Source: Cydia pomonella
Lineage: Eukaryota; Arthropoda; Insecta; Lepidoptera; Tortricidae
DNA length: 64,000 bases
Direction of reading: 5' to 3'
NCBI RefSeq assembly: GCF_033807575.1
Contig: NC_084725.1
Coordinates: forward strand, 10,823,001-10,887,000
Position 1 is the stretch's first letter. Each line of letters begins with the position of its first letter. The notes beneath the pieces were generated by a model. That model saw nothing but the letters and a program-made list of their open reading frames with translations, was not told the DNA's origin and searched no databases. This document shows positions 45,580-57,257 of this stretch, in pieces. Both the position numbers and the translations under genes were made by a program.

Positions 45580-46062
45580 AATAGGGTTGTTTCCATCTAC
45601 AAATCTTAGGGCAGAATTGTATCCCAATAAATTCTTTTGGATTTTAAGAACATGTTAAACTACTTTTATGGGACCTATAATGACCATATTTTTGTAAATA
45701 TTGAATTTAAAATATCTTTTGGAACACGTCACGTGACCAAACTCGAAACGCCATTGAAGATTCTGATGACGTCACAACTCTCGGATTGACACTGTTGACA
45801 GTTAGGCGATAAACAACAAATGACAAATGTCAGTTGACAGTTCGTATCTTCTACGTGTGTATGTAGTTATGTATCAAAGCGTAAACTGTGACGTCACACA
45901 ATTTTCAAAGAGCGTTTTGGTCGGGAAAGCATCTGTCAAAATATATTTTGTTAATTCAACATATTTAAAGCCATTTTTAGTATAAAAGTTGAATTTTAGT
46001 GCAACTTTTAGTTAATATAGAACGTAATACAAGCGTTTCAAAAAATTGGAAACAACCCTATT
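45580..46062. mobile_element. Terminal-inverted-repeat element, about 480 bp
   Basis: AATAGGGTTGTTTCCA at the left and its exact complement at the right (46047-46062). The interior holds several TGACGTCAC-like blocks but no open frame. No duplication could be confirmed. Confidence 0.7.
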
Positions 46063-47711
46063 GGGACCTGTATAAATGGGAAACCTCCATTACTGAGGTC
46101 CCGACACTTTCGTAATGAATGAATTACCTCTGTTAGTGTGACATAACAAATCTTTACATCTTTAAATTGTTTCGTTAAAATTGCCTCTATTATTGCGCCT
46201 CAATAAAAAAAATACCTTTTCAACACACTTGCTCAAAACGACCTAAAAACCTAAAATTTTTTGGCTCATAATCCTAGATATTAAACACGCATGCTTTTTC
46301 AGTATATTATAACACTCGTGCTTTTTCATTATATTATCCGACTGAGTTAAGAAGGTACCTGATTGCTAATAATATGACGAGGAAAATGTAATTTTCAAGT
46401 ATCGAAAATTAAAAATGATTTTCATTTACATTACACATTACACATAAAATTAACGCTGCCAGTAATACTAATAGAGGCAAGAGCCGAGAACGATAGCCTT
46501 TTACTATCAAAATCGGGTGAAAAATAATTGGCGGCATATGAAACTTTTATTCAATGGAAAATCAGCAAAAACGCCCAGTTCTTCTTGGAAAACGTGTTGG
46601 TAGCTTACTTCAATGAACTGGCGAATAAGTGCCTACAAGCCCAGCACGCTTTGGTGGAACTATTCGATCTTAAAACTGTAAGCCACCATTTTGAAAAGTA
46701 TACTTTTACTATGTTGACAAAAAGAATCTAATTTATAAGTTTTGTTTTTTCCTCGCGAGTGTGTTGAAAATCGTCGTATGAAACGCGTGTGCATTGGTCA
46801 TTACCCACATCGGCTTTCTTATTGCGCGCTCGCTTACAGCTCGCGCGCACAATATCGCCTAGTCAACTTGCCACACTTGTATCATAATGTACTATTATGG
46901 ATTTCCGTAAAGTACTTAAACAAATTTCAAATTATTTGATATAATATTACTTTTCAACATAACAGACATTGTTTAATGTTAACGCAGTCTACAAATGCGA
47001 TTTCTCTCGCTCAAAACCTAGCGAAATGAGCGCGAAATATTGCGTAAATCTCTATACAAAATCGCCCGTTACTGAGTAGGTACTAGATATATAATATTTT
47101 GTTAAGAAATTCGTACAATTAAAAGGGTTCGGAATTTAATTAGTAGAGGACCAGGGCCACATTCCGGTACCTGGTTGGAATGCAATATCGACACGAGTCT
47201 ATTTTGGACAGCCCTGGACTTTTCGTGTAGGGTTTTTTGCACGCTAGAATCTTACAAAATAAAGTGTCTATGTTCCTAAAATTTTATCTTTTAAACAATT
47301 TTATTTAATATTGAATATAATTTGTTAAATACACAGTTGTGTCTTATGCTAATTTAGTTTTTATTAACTATTGTGTTCAATTAAAGTACTGCCACCCCTC
47401 CCTCTCCACCCCAAGTCGGAATGAGAATGGAAATTGTAAAGTTTTTAACAGGCACCATATTGTTATTTTGATTTCATATTGACATCACTCTCTGCGATTA
47501 ATATCAGAGTTAATTCAAATTGAAAACGCTTTATTTCTAGCAAAAAATACATAAAATTGGCCCAAATACTATTTATTCTTATTTAAAAAAATGGCTTCCA
47601 TCAAATTTATGATGAATTCGCCAATATCAAAAGTGTACTCATAGAGTATGACGTTGTTCGGTAGTTGCTTTTAGTAAAGTGATAGCTGGAATTCACAAAT
47701 AGCCATATGGA
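46063..47711. other. Unassigned non-coding DNA
   Basis: About 1.6 kb with no supported gene. Near 46873-46900 the sequence CTTGTATCATAATGTACTA matches the right end of the double-hairpin family. Confidence 0.35.
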
Positions 47712-47935
47712 TTGCCGAGTGTTAGCTAAAGAATGGTTAAACGCTTAATGACTAAAGTGTAAGGCCTGAGTGGACGCTCGAGTTGAGCGTACAGCGGGGC
47801 GGGGCGTGCGGCGTGCATGTTAAACAAATGCAAACGTATAGGAGCGGCCTCAGTGCACGCCCCGCCGAACGCTCCGCTTCAAGCGTCCACCAGGCCTTTC
47901 ACTAATTCTTCATTAGCTGCACACATGTTAGTTCA
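47712..47935. mobile_element. GC-rich foldback MITE, TAAGGCC family, copy 2
   Basis: The central part folds between AAGGCCTGAGTGGACGCTCG and its imperfect complement ending CAAGCGTCCACCAGGCCTTT, with CAGCGGGGCGGGGCGTGC next. Weaker complementarity continues outward (GTGTTAGCTAAAGAA). The exact ends are uncertain. Confidence 0.7.
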
Positions 47936-48334
47936 TTGCATAATACGCTAACAATATTACCTACGTTTTAAACAATATTAATGAGTATAAAACAAAAAAA
48001 ATAACCGAGACGACTTCGTGCTTTTGACGTTCGGAAATCCAAAATATCATTCACACATTGCACTTCAAAATTGACAGCTTGACTTATCCCAAACGAATCT
48101 GAAAATACGCATCATAATGGATATTAGCATTGACAAATATCCGGATTCTCATAAAGCCCGTCAAAGGCTTTCGGAGCGATGACGGCACAAATCTGTCGCC
48201 ATTTGGAATCAATTCAGCAGCCATGCAAATGACTAAGTCTAAAATGGCCAATTAGGCGCCTCATGGTGAGATTTTGGGGCGGCGGCGGGTGTGCGACTAG
48301 TCGCAGGTTTATAGCAGTCGCAAAAGGTTGACGA

Positions 48335-48450
48335 TATATTTTTTAACCTGGCTGTCCATTCGGATTCAGACTACACCAATATTACTGCAGCAGTATTGCA
48401 GCGCGAAAAAACTGCCGACTTCATTGCTGCCGGTAATGTTAAAAATCCGG
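48335..48450. repeat. CCATTCGGATTCAGACTACACC repeat, copy 1
   Basis: Shares ATTCAGACTACACCA and TATTGCxGCGCGA with the foldback at 55541-55661. The right arm is not clearly complementary here. Confidence 0.5.
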
Positions 48451-48609
48451 GCAGCAACGTCGGGTTTTGCTTAAAAGTAAAGTTTTTCAAGAAATATATA
48501 TATATTTATTACCTATTAGTTTGTATATTGGCCCATAAGTCTTAGACTAAGTATTTAATTTTAGAACATTTTCTTTTCACACTGCACCCACCTTAGCAAA
48601 TTTCTGTTT

Positions 48610-48710
48610 GGCCCAGTGGTTGACTGTTAGAGAATGCCTCAAGGCATTAAGTCCGCCTATTGTACGTTATTCCTGTATTTGTGAAATAAAGTTTAAAATA
48701 AAATAATGAT
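48610..48710 (+). repeat. Retrotransposon 3' end, AATGCCTCAAGGC family, copy 3
   Basis: Reads GTTAGAGAATGCCTCAAGGC, ATTAAGTCCGCC, then GTGAAATAAAGTTTAAAATA. It is a close relative of the copy at 40145 in opposite orientation. Confidence 0.7.
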
Positions 48711-48959
48711 AATAAATATTAATATTATTTTTTTGCTTATTTAATAAACTCAAGTAGAAATGGATCGCGATGGTCATATTTTTTAAAAAACCGGACCCCT
48801 AAAGAAACTAATTGGTGACTGAATTATTTGCCAAAACCGAAACGGAATTTTAGATTTATCTCTAGTTTTGGCTGGAACATAATTTTTATGCCGAAACTAA
48901 AACCCAAACTTCGGCCCGATACCACCGAAAATACAATTATGTCGCGGCAAAGGTAAAGG

Positions 48960-49250
48960 TCTGGCAGTGTGCGTGCACTTCAGCTCGTTTGTGGTGCGCG
49001 TCCCGCGGCCGCTGCTGGAAACCATCGCGAGCGCGGACTTCTGGCCGAAAGGTGTGATAATTCGGCGGTTTCGTGGGAATCTGCCGAATCCGCACCAGAA
49101 CAGGTGGCGCAACCGAAAACTGCGTCGTCAAAATGATATTTATACTTCAAGATTTTTATTATTGTATGTATGTTAGTCTGTAAGGTATGTATATATGGGC
49201 CATAGTTGCCTGAAAATAAATGATATTTAATTTAATTTAATTTAATGCAC
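48960..49250 (+). pseudogene. Retrotransposon ORF1-like end plus 3' tail
   Basis: The frame contains ASADFWPKGVIIRRFRGNLP and a stop soon after. A WPxGVxVRRFRG end is seen in gag-like ORF1 proteins of some insect retrotransposons (recalled; moderate certainty). The 3' end has GTTGCCTGAAAATAAATGAT and (TTTAA)n, a LINE-type tail. Frames on the other strand are shadows. Confidence 0.5.
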
Positions 49251-49372
49251 CGGTTGAACCATGATTTTTATTCCGAAACCTGCTACGAAACTATCAAACG
49301 TTAAAGTTTGGCAAGTTTTAATTGTAAAATTATAAGTGTAAGTTAAATTATAGCAAAAAAAAACCGCCATAA

Positions 49373-49530
49373 AGGATGACTCACGCCTCACGCCAGACCG
49401 GCCCGGGCCCGAGCCGAGGCGTCCAACACGTCATTTTCTATGACGGCTGATCAGTGATCACGTGGTGCTTTCCATAGAAAAAAAAGCGCCGGAAGCTCCG
49501 GCCCTGGCCCGGTCTCGCGTCAGTCATCCT
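49373..49530. mobile_element. PIF/Harbinger-like MITE, 158 bp, TSD TAA
   Basis: Starts AGGATGACTCACG and ends, complemented, AGGATGACTGACGCGAGACC. The arms continue with GACCGGsCCxGGGCC. TAA lies on both sides (49370-49372, 49531-49533). A 3-bp TWA duplication is the mark of PIF/Harbinger. The body is GC-rich. Confidence 0.75.
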
Positions 49531-49533
49531 TAA

Positions 49534-49799
49534 TACTACTTAATCTACTCAATCCCAAATCGGCCGACATTAGCCAGCCTAAACTCAATAGCCAGACGTT
49601 CCTAATTATCGAACGTCGAATTTAGCTCGTCATTCGCTAATAAAGGACTGCCCCGTCGTCGGCCGGTGAATACTTTTAATCAATCGGTCATTATTTGATT
49701 ACGTCCTGCTCACGTGATGTATGGATTAACGTGGCATTTGCAAGTGTGGTAATGCTATCATAAATGAAAATATGACGTTTATAATGACACTCCCTCACC
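49534..49799. other. Unassigned non-coding DNA
   Basis: No gene or defined repeat seen. Confidence 0.3.
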
Positions 49800-49975
49800 T
49801 AACAGTAGCATAGTGTTGTGTTCCTGCCGGTGAGTAAGGTTGGCAGAGCTCAACGAGGGTGCGGTTAGGGTCGGCAACGCGCATGTAACTCCGCTGGAGT
49901 TGCAGGCGTACATAGGCTACGGAGACTGCTCACCATCAGGCGGGCCGTATGCTTGTTTGCCAGCGACGTAATATA
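49800..49975 (+). mobile_element. LINE-derived 3' end (ACGTCGGTGGCAAACAAG family), + copy
   Basis: Plus-strand copy: AGTGTTGTGTTCCTGCCGGT, GGCAACGCGCATGTAACTCC, GTTGCAGGCGTACATAGGCT and CAGGCGGGCCGTATGCTTGT, ending in A-rich sequence. Confidence 0.8.
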
Positions 49976-50429
49976 AAAAAATCTAACCGCTCCGTTCGAG
50001 TCGGTAAAAGTTAGCCTAGGCGGACTCTAGGGCTCTTCGGGTTATTTTCCTCAAATAAAGTTTAATTTACGGCCCAATAACATTTTTGGTCGAATTGTCC
50101 AGAAAATAAATTTCCTATTTTTTCTTAATTGGTAATTTTCATTTTAATATATGTGCCTATTTTAACCAAAAGGGTACTTATTGGCGGTTGTCAATAAGAC
50201 GTTATTTCCATAAAGCTTCAATTTGAAACCAACCTTAACCGACAATGTGGTACCGTTTTAGTTGAAAACATCGCAATTACATATGTTAATTTTGTTACAT
50301 TCGTACAAATACTTTATTGTCAATAAATAAGTTTATTACCTACATGATTAACCGTGACTGACAGTTGACACCAGGCTGAGCTCATCTGCCGAGTCCCTTA
50401 CATAGGATTCACAGGCCCCTTACGTGGAG

Positions 50430-50515
50430 TTTCAGGCGTACATAGGCTACGGAGACTGCTTACCATCAGGCGGGCCGCATGCTTGTTCGCCACCGACGTA
50501 GTTAAAAAAAAAAAA
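50430..50515 (+). mobile_element. Short LINE tail with poly-A
   Basis: GGCGTACATAGGCTACGGAG to GCCACCGACGTAGTT followed by 12 A. Only the last 75 bp of the family are present, a strong 5' truncation. Confidence 0.8.
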
Positions 50516-50651
50516 CATAAACCAGAACGCATGTGAGTATAAAACTAAATAAAAATATCGTACAAGGTATTCGTCATTCTAAATTATTTGTCCCTCTTTT
50601 ATGTATCAAGATTTTTTTATAAACTATTAAAGTAGCAAACATTGCAATAGG

Positions 50652-51138
50652 AAATAAGCGGCCAAGTGCGAGTCGGACTCGCCCATAAAGGGTTCCGTAC
50701 CATTTATGACGTATTAAAATAAAACTACTTACTAGATCTCGTTCAAACCAATTTTCGGTGGAAGTTTGCATAGTTATGTACATCATATATTTTTTTTAGT
50801 TTTATTATTCTCTTATTTTAGAAGTTACAGGGGGGGGGGGGGGGACACGACACATTTTACCACTTTGGAAGTGTCTCTCGCTCGAACTATTCAGTTTAGA
50901 AAAAAATGATATTAGAAACCTCAATATCATTTTTGAAGACCTATCCTATATGTATACCAACACGCATGGGTACACGCACGCATTTGTGTGAAAATCTTAA
51001 TACGGTTCATAGAATACATGTTTGAACAGTATAGTTCTTATAGTTTCGGAAAAAAGTGGCTGTCACATAAACGGACAGACAGACGGACATGACGAATCCA
51101 TAAGGGTTCCGTTTTTTGCCATTTGGCTACGGAACCCT
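50652..51138 (+). mobile_element. GTTCCGTA repeat family, long copy with poly-G
   Basis: Starts CCAAGTGCGAGTCGGACTCG and GGGTTCCGTACCATTTATGA, and ends GGGTTCCGTTTTTTGCCATT then TGGCTACGGAACCCTAA. GAAGTTACA plus a run of about 15 G (50829-50845) lies inside, then CACTTTGGAAGTGTCTCTCG. The 63702 copy has the same tract in the same context. There is no open frame of note. Confidence 0.85.
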
Positions 51139-51142
51139 AAAA

Positions 51143-51774
51143 ACTAAAAACACTCAATTCTACCAACAATACCTGCCCACCTAATGGGCCTGCTTGACAT
51201 ACCGACTTCATTATCAAATCACATCAATCAGGCGTTTTTAAAAGAAAACGAACTGTCAACGAATACCTTAAAAACAAAAGCGAATCGTCTCTTGTCGAAA
51301 CTTTTGATCCCATTCAAATATGAATTGAATTTCGAAGACATCAAGGTATATTTTGCAGCGATAAGATTGTGTGAGATATGATGTTGTTGAAAATGTTTGA
51401 TGTGGTGGTAGCTTTAGAATCTGTCTGGAAATGCCGCCGTGATTCTTTTAATTTAATTTTTTTGATGTGGCTCTGAGATGTTTCGAGCAAAAGCAGGGAT
51501 GTCATATAGTGTAAGCTATGCTATATTAAAACTAACGAATAGCAAGAAAACTTTTTGGAAAACGGTTATAAATAAACTTTGTCGCTATCAAGACAAACCG
51601 ATTTACATCTCACAAATATACCCAAATGGATACATACCTACTTACATTGAGTAGGTACAAACATTACTCTTCCTAAAGCTATGGCGTAGTCGGCGTCAAT
51701 GATGCGGAAATCAGAAGCTAAAAACCTATACCTGCCTTAATGTAGATATATATATTTAATACTTTAGACCAATT
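51143..51774. other. Unassigned non-coding DNA
   Basis: About 630 bp, no supported gene. Confidence 0.3.
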
Positions 51775-51920
51775 GTAGCCAACATGCAAATCGCTTACGC
51801 TCCGTAGCGATCGAAACGCAACTGTCACTGTCGCACTAATATGGATGAGTGATAGAGAGACATAAAGCGTTTCGTTGTCGTAGCGATAGCGATTGTCACC
51901 TTGACTAGGCCGGCTGGTTC
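51775..51920. mobile_element. Foldback repeat, GTAGCGATCGAAACGC type
   Basis: ATCGCTTACGCTCCGTAGCG then ATCGAAACGC pairs imperfectly with GCGTTTCGTTGTCGTAGCGA then TAGCGAT. The centre contains CTGTCACTGTCGCACTAATA. Confidence 0.6.
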
Positions 51921-51967
51921 TTATCAGTAGAGGACGGAAAGCATGTAATTCAAATTGTTTAAAAAAA

Positions 51968-52020
51968 TATGACGAATCTATAAGGGTTCCGTTTTTTGCC
52001 ATTTGGCTACGGAACCCTAA
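51968..52020 (+). repeat. GTTCCGTA family, tail fragment
   Basis: TGACGAATCTATAAGGGTTC to GGCTACGGAACCCTAA, identical in type to the end of the 50652 copy. The rest is absent. Confidence 0.75.
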
Positions 52021-52488
52021 ATTACTCAAATAGATGCAATAACCCCATAGTTGCATTTATCCTAGTTGACCTTGCTGAGTTACATATGTTATTTTAAATG
52101 AGTTAGTAACTTTTAATAGCTGCAAAATATAGTTAATAATAGAATCAGGCGTTTCTTGCGGGATAAATCCATATTAATTAAAATTGCATGTAAAAATACG
52201 CAAGTATAACGGGTTAGCACTGATTGACTAAGCACGTTATGTTTTCGCGGATAAGCAAAGTAATATTTTTTATTTTTACTGCAAAATATATCTATCTTAG
52301 CATCGCTTTAAACGAGTAAAAGCCTAACAAATATCATATTTTATCATCTATCAGTTTTTTCCTCGTCTGTCATTCATCCTCCTTTGTCTAAACTTCTAAA
52401 GGCTTGGTTTATTCGGTTTCACGGTAAAAACGGTAGCCTGAATCTTAATTATTTATACCCTTATGAATTAAATATTTAATTTGTGGCA

Positions 52489-52626
52489 TTATCTATGAAA
52501 AGGGACCTTATTGTCGATGGTGCTTACGCCGCACCGCACTGCGTCGCGCAGCGTTGTATTTGTATCGGAGCATCGTTTATGACGGCGGAAGCGCCATCGA
52601 CAATAAGGTCCCTTTTCATAGATAAC
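52489..52626. mobile_element. Foldback MITE with 32-bp perfect arms
   Basis: TTATCTATGAAAAGGGACCT and on through GATGG is exactly complementary to the right end. Pairing resumes after single mismatches to GCCG. Weaker similarity (TGTGGC / TGTGAC) extends outside the ends. The centre is GC-rich (GCACCGCACTGCGTCGCGCA). Confidence 0.8.
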
Positions 52627-52639
52627 GTCACATTTTAGT

Positions 52640-53106
52640 ATGGATTTTGGGGAATTTATTTAACGGGCTTTGGATCAAAAGGTCTATTCATATTTGATTT
52701 GTGGAATTACTTTGGTTTGCGGTTATAAATATGAATTATATTTTTCTTAAGAGGATACATATAAAAACGTTCTCGACATTTCCCTTTCTGGATTTTGGTC
52801 TTAGTTGAATATTTTTGTATATGAGTTCAATATCACAAGTATCTGTGTCTGTACGTTTTGCTTCTTTTGATATTCTAGTTTTTATAAGAACTAGGACACT
52901 TCAAACAGTGCTAAAAACGGCCAAATAAATGCGTCGTAAACAGCCGCCTAGCATATAAAATCGGCAACAATAATCGCAAAAACTAATCGCCAATAGATAG
53001 ATAATTTCTTTCACATTCCGTTCCCAAAACTTCGTTACGATTGGTCAAGTTTTGGAGGTAAACGTTGAGAACGAAACCTCGATTTCTGAGATTTTTACAA
53101 AGGATT
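52640..53106. other. Unassigned non-coding DNA
   Basis: About 470 bp, no gene seen. Confidence 0.3.
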
Positions 53107-53515
53107 ATTCGCCTGAGCTGCAGCTGTCCTTCTCTCTCTTAATTTAAGAGCAGGGCTCTTGTCGGTGGAGTAGACGCTAGTTTTCGCGGTCCTCGGCCAA
53201 ATTCTTTAGGTCCCTGTAAGACACGACATTTGCTTTTCCTTTTAGTTGCTGCGTGTAACTTGCTCGTGGTTTTCCTCTTCCTCTTCTACCTTCGATCTTG
53301 CCTTCCAAAATAGCTTTAAAGAACACTTTCTTACACTTTTCTTTTTTTTCACTTTCTTTCGTGGCTTATCAAGTGACCAATGACTTTAAATAAATAAAAA
53401 ATAATTCTCCACAACCACATCTCAAAAGCCTCTAATCGTTTCCTATCTTTATGTCTCATTGTCCACGTCTCACACCCATACAAAGCGATGCTCCAGATGT
53501 ATATCTTAATTAGTT
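53107..53515 (-). pseudogene. Decayed LINE reverse transcriptase C-terminus
   Basis: On the minus strand, broken frames give YIWSIALYGCETWTMRHKDR then KRLEAFEMWLWRI, and further on AILEGKIEGRRGRGKPRASY and YRDLKNLAEDREN. LLYGCETWT...KRLEAFEMW...EGKxEGxRGRGRPR is the hallmark tail of RTE/BovB- and related LINEs. Stops and a shift lie between the blocks, and part of the middle is missing. Confidence 0.8.
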
Positions 53516-53744
53516 AGTTGTCCTTATCGCACTCATTTTAGGAGCCGTCCCCGTCAGCGCGACGGAGATATTTATCTAAAAATCTCAAATCTGAGAAGTA
53601 TATCTCTTATATCTTATCCGTTATCAAGCAAGTTTGTCTGTACTGTGTATTTAAAATCAATACTAAAGAGTAGGTACTTAAATGCATCAATACCAGTTAC
53701 TTGCGTTTACAAATGTGTGTCTCACAAAAGTTTGTTAATATCAA

Positions 53745-54035
53745 TACACTAAAAAAAACCATTTAAAACAATTGAAATTGCATTAAAGTTTAATGCTTTA
53801 AACAGTTCCGTATGAGCTTATAGAAGAAAACAGTAAATTTTACTGTTCTGAAAAGACAGTACATTTTACTGTTTTGAGTAGCTAAAATGTAGTGACTGTT
53901 CGTTTTTTCAATATTTACAAATGTTCAAACATTTTAATACTGTATTTTACTGTTCAACTACTTATTTGTTGATTTTGTTTAAAGCAGTAATTCTTTATAA
54001 AAGTCACTTTAATGTGCGCTCGATAGTTTTTTTTT
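53745..54035 (+). repeat. AT-rich dispersed repeat, copy 1
   Basis: Contains TTTAATGCTTTAAACAGTTC, GTATGAGCTTATAGAAG, CAGTAAATTTTACTGTTCTG and ACAGTACATTTTACTGTTTT. An inverted relative lies at 62005-62305 (complement of AACAGTAAAATTTACTG, GAACTGTTTAAAGCATTAAA). No coding frame. Confidence 0.6.
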
Positions 54036-54098
54036 TTGAGTGATAAATCAATTATATTATACTGTTTAATAACCTTGTTGTGGTTATTTGTTTGTTGT

Positions 54099-54309
54099 TG
54101 ACGACCGGTTTGGCCTAGTAGGTAGTGACCCTGCCTACGAAGCTGATGGTCCCGGGTTCAAATCCTGGTAAGGGCATTTATTCGTGTGATTAGCATGGAT
54201 ATTTGTTCCTGAGTCATGGATGTTTTCTATGTATTTAAGTATTTATACATATTTATATATTATTTATTTCAATTTGTGTAATAATGTCCTATCATATTTA
54301 TTTATTTAA
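54099..54309 (+). mobile_element. tRNA-derived SINE, family B, copy 5 (internal deletion)
   Basis: The head and B box are intact, but the block with CTCAACACAAGCC is missing; the sequence jumps from the ATTTATATATTATTTATT stretch to CAATTTGTGTAATAATG. Ends in (TTTA)n. Confidence 0.88.
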
Positions 54310-54834
54310 TAAGTGACCCAGGAGACAGCCAAAGTTGATACAATCAACGAACTACAAATTAATACAGATCCCTTATTATAATCAAGAACGGTCCAGTGTC
54401 AGTGTTTAGAATTAATATGTATATCCACGGTGTAAATTGCAAATGTGTTTATGTAAAACGGACCGCTGGTCCTTCGTGCCGGATCGCCTAGATAAATATA
54501 CTTTGATATTCAGCCATTGTTAGGCAGATTAAATTTAAAGATACATAAAACTAGTTTATATGTTTGAGTAGTGACAGTTTGTGGGTAACATGGATGGTTT
54601 AAAGATAATATTTGTTGTATGTTTTATCAGGCATCGGGTTGAACGTTATCTTTTGTCTGAGTGAAAAAGTATATGCATACAATTTTGTGAAATGATGTTT
54701 CTGAGCGTTTGTTGATTATTCGCAATATGTAGGATTAATAGTTACCTAAATAGGAACGAAACCTATCTGAAAATAGTCGAATATATACTGTCGGAAAACA
54801 CATGACTCGCTCATGCACTGTTGGTGCTTGAAAA
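54310..54834. other. Unassigned non-coding DNA
   Basis: About 520 bp with no supported gene. Confidence 0.3.
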
Positions 54835-55015
54835 TGGATGGTAAGCAGTCACCGTAGCCTATGGACGCCTGCAACACTAGAGATATTACATACGCGTTGC
54901 CGACCCTTTAAAAACCTGTACACTCCTTTTTTGAAGAACCCCATACTGTAGCCCCACGGGAAAACAGGAAACTCATTCCACAGCCGAAGCGTCCGCGGGA
55001 GGAAATTCCTCTTAA
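54835..55015 (-). pseudogene. LINE 3' fragment with RT C-terminal block
   Basis: Same arrangement as 42520-42805, but the outermost tail is missing: it begins at GATGGTAAGCAGTCACCGTA. On the minus strand a shifted frame retains the GFFKKG...FLKGRQR region. Confidence 0.65.
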
Positions 55016-55038
55016 ACCGCACAGTGCGCGACCATTTA

Positions 55039-55201
55039 GGGCCTACGCTAGCTGGCGCGGGTGCACGGATCGGACGAGCGGGTTAACGAAAAATAGTATG
55101 AGCAACGCTAACTGAAGCGGACGCGTGCGGCGGATTTCACCTACAAATAGCCCCGCGTGCGTGCGCACGCGGCGGGCGTCCGCGTCAGCTAGCGTAGGCC
55201 C
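55039..55201. mobile_element. PIF/Harbinger-like MITE, 163 bp, TSD TTA
   Basis: Starts GGGCCTACGCTAGCT and ends with its exact complement. TTA lies at 55036-55038 and 55202-55204. The body is strongly GC-rich (CGGACGCGTGCGGCGG, GCGTGCGTGCGCACGCGGCG). A GGG terminus with a TTA duplication fits PIF/Harbinger. Confidence 0.82.
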
Positions 55202-55540
55202 TTAGGCTAGAGCCACGTGGGAGCCCTAGAGGGTGTGAGGATGAACACCCTGCCGACGGCGAGCGGTGCGGTGATAGAAAGCGGCCGTTGGTATCATGTG
55301 AAACAATTGCAAAACAAAAACAACCTAATAGGCTCGTAGGCTCTACGAAACATATTGCAAACACGTGAGTGAAATCGTAAGCTATCTTAAAAATATTTTC
55401 GATCCAGCCTATCTCTTGACGAAACAAAACTAAATCCTCCGAGCTTCATGATTCAACAGTGCCGAGATATCAGTAACTTAATATAGAAAAGATATGTAAA
55501 TAATTGATAATGTGAATTACCATGTTATATAACTTGAAAT

Positions 55541-55661
55541 GAAAGGTGCCATTCGAATTCAGACTACACCAGTACTGTTGCAATATTGCGGTGCGACATT
55601 GCTACCGAGACACTGCACGCATCCGTGCAGTCTGAAAGTCTGAACCCGAATGGCACCTTTC
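55541..55661. mobile_element. Foldback MITE with GAAAGGTGCCATTCG ends
   Basis: 15-bp perfect inverted ends (55541-55555 and 55647-55661), continuing imperfectly through TTCAGACT. Related to 48335. No duplication found. Confidence 0.75.
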
Positions 55662-56813
55662 GTATATCCTTATTTATACCTTTAAACGAGCAATTCTAGT
55701 ATATTATATTTCGGGGATCTCGGAAACGGCACTAACGATTTCGATGAAATTTGCTATATGGAGGTTTTCGGGGCCGAAAAAATGATCTAGCTAAGTCTTA
55801 TATCTTTTTATATGTTTTCCAAGCAAAGCTCGGTCTCCCAGATATTGTATTTAAAAATACCTATTGTATTTTGTCACAACGCTGGCACAAATCCTCCGTG
55901 GAGACCAAAGCTTTACTTTACCACCAATGGCTTCAGATTTCCAATTTGCCCAGGTTTAAATAGTGGGTTTTCCATTTCTTGTTATCCGGCTTTCATTCTC
56001 ATATTGTTTACTGGAATTGGATATAGCTACAGTGGCGGTTTTATTTTGCGGTTACTGTGACAATAATAACTATGGCTTTCTGTTTCATCCTTGGATTCGA
56101 TGGCGGTTGGAGAAGCGGTTTCTTTTATTTTTCGATCTGGTTATGATTGCGAAAAACCATATACGATTTTTTCAGCCCTTGGCTATATTGTGCGAGACGT
56201 TTAAGTAGGTACTACTAAGTACAGTTACGTTAAAAAATTATCTATACGGACAAAATGCCAAAAATATGTATACACTACCTTAATATATGGGGTTGGGTAT
56301 ACATATTTTTGGCACTTTTTCCTGAATTGATATATTTTGACGTGACTGTACTATTTACTATTAGAACAATACGAAATCCCGATTAAATTGGCTGTTTTAT
56401 ACTGATGTCGATGTTTTCGGGTGGCCGAAAACCACGTTAACAAATATTTGCACTGCGGCTAATTGTCGATTTTTTATTCATTTGAGTTTGCGTATTTAAG
56501 GTAAGGAAAAATAATTTTTAAGAAAATACGTTTTTGTAAGTGAAATTATTGTAGTTTTATGTTTCAATGGCATTTTGTTAACTGGGCCCCAAACGAAGAC
56601 CGGATGGGAGCTGAACAGTCCTTAAGAACCGTGAGATTGAAGACCTAGTGGCTGAACCTAACATCATGGGAGAAAGTAAAGCCCGTAATGGATCATTTAC
56701 TTTGCATATTAATTAGCAGAACGTAGTTAAATTTCTTCTAACAAACTAATGCTACTATTGTCGCCTGGCTGACGGGACAGAAAAAAAAATAGTTGATCCA
56801 CCCTTTTAACCCC
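55662..56813. other. Unassigned non-coding DNA
   Basis: About 1.15 kb, no gene supported. A short imperfect inverted pair (GCCAAAAATATGTATACA / TATACATATTTTTGGC) lies at 56259-56312. Confidence 0.35.
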
Positions 56814-57068
56814 TAAATATAAATAAATATTATGGGACATTATTACACAAATTGACTAAGTCCCACAGTAAGCTCAATAAGGCTTGTGTTGAGGGTACTT
56901 AGACAACGGTATATATAATATATAAATACTTAAATACATAGAAAACACCCATGACTCAGGAACAAATATCCATGCTCATCACACGAATACATGCCCTTGC
57001 CAGGATTTGAACCCGGGACAATCAGCTTCGTAGGCAGGGTCACTACCCACTAGGCCAAACCGGTCGTC
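56814..57068 (-). mobile_element. tRNA-derived SINE, family B, copy 6
   Basis: Minus copy from the (TTTA)n end to the GACGACCGG head. The B box is intact (GGGTTCAAATCC in element sense). Confidence 0.9.
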
Positions 57069-57257
57069 GAAATATCGTCGAATATAGAAACCTTTGGCCG
57101 ATTTATGTAAAATGCCGACATGGTATTAAAGAATACAACGACCTGGCTTTGTCTTTAAAATGGCACCGTTCCTCAAACTTTGTCGCAGCTACTCTAACAT
57201 GTATTAAACTTTGCACTAGTCAATGAATTGGCTATATAGCTCCTGGCTCTATCATTA

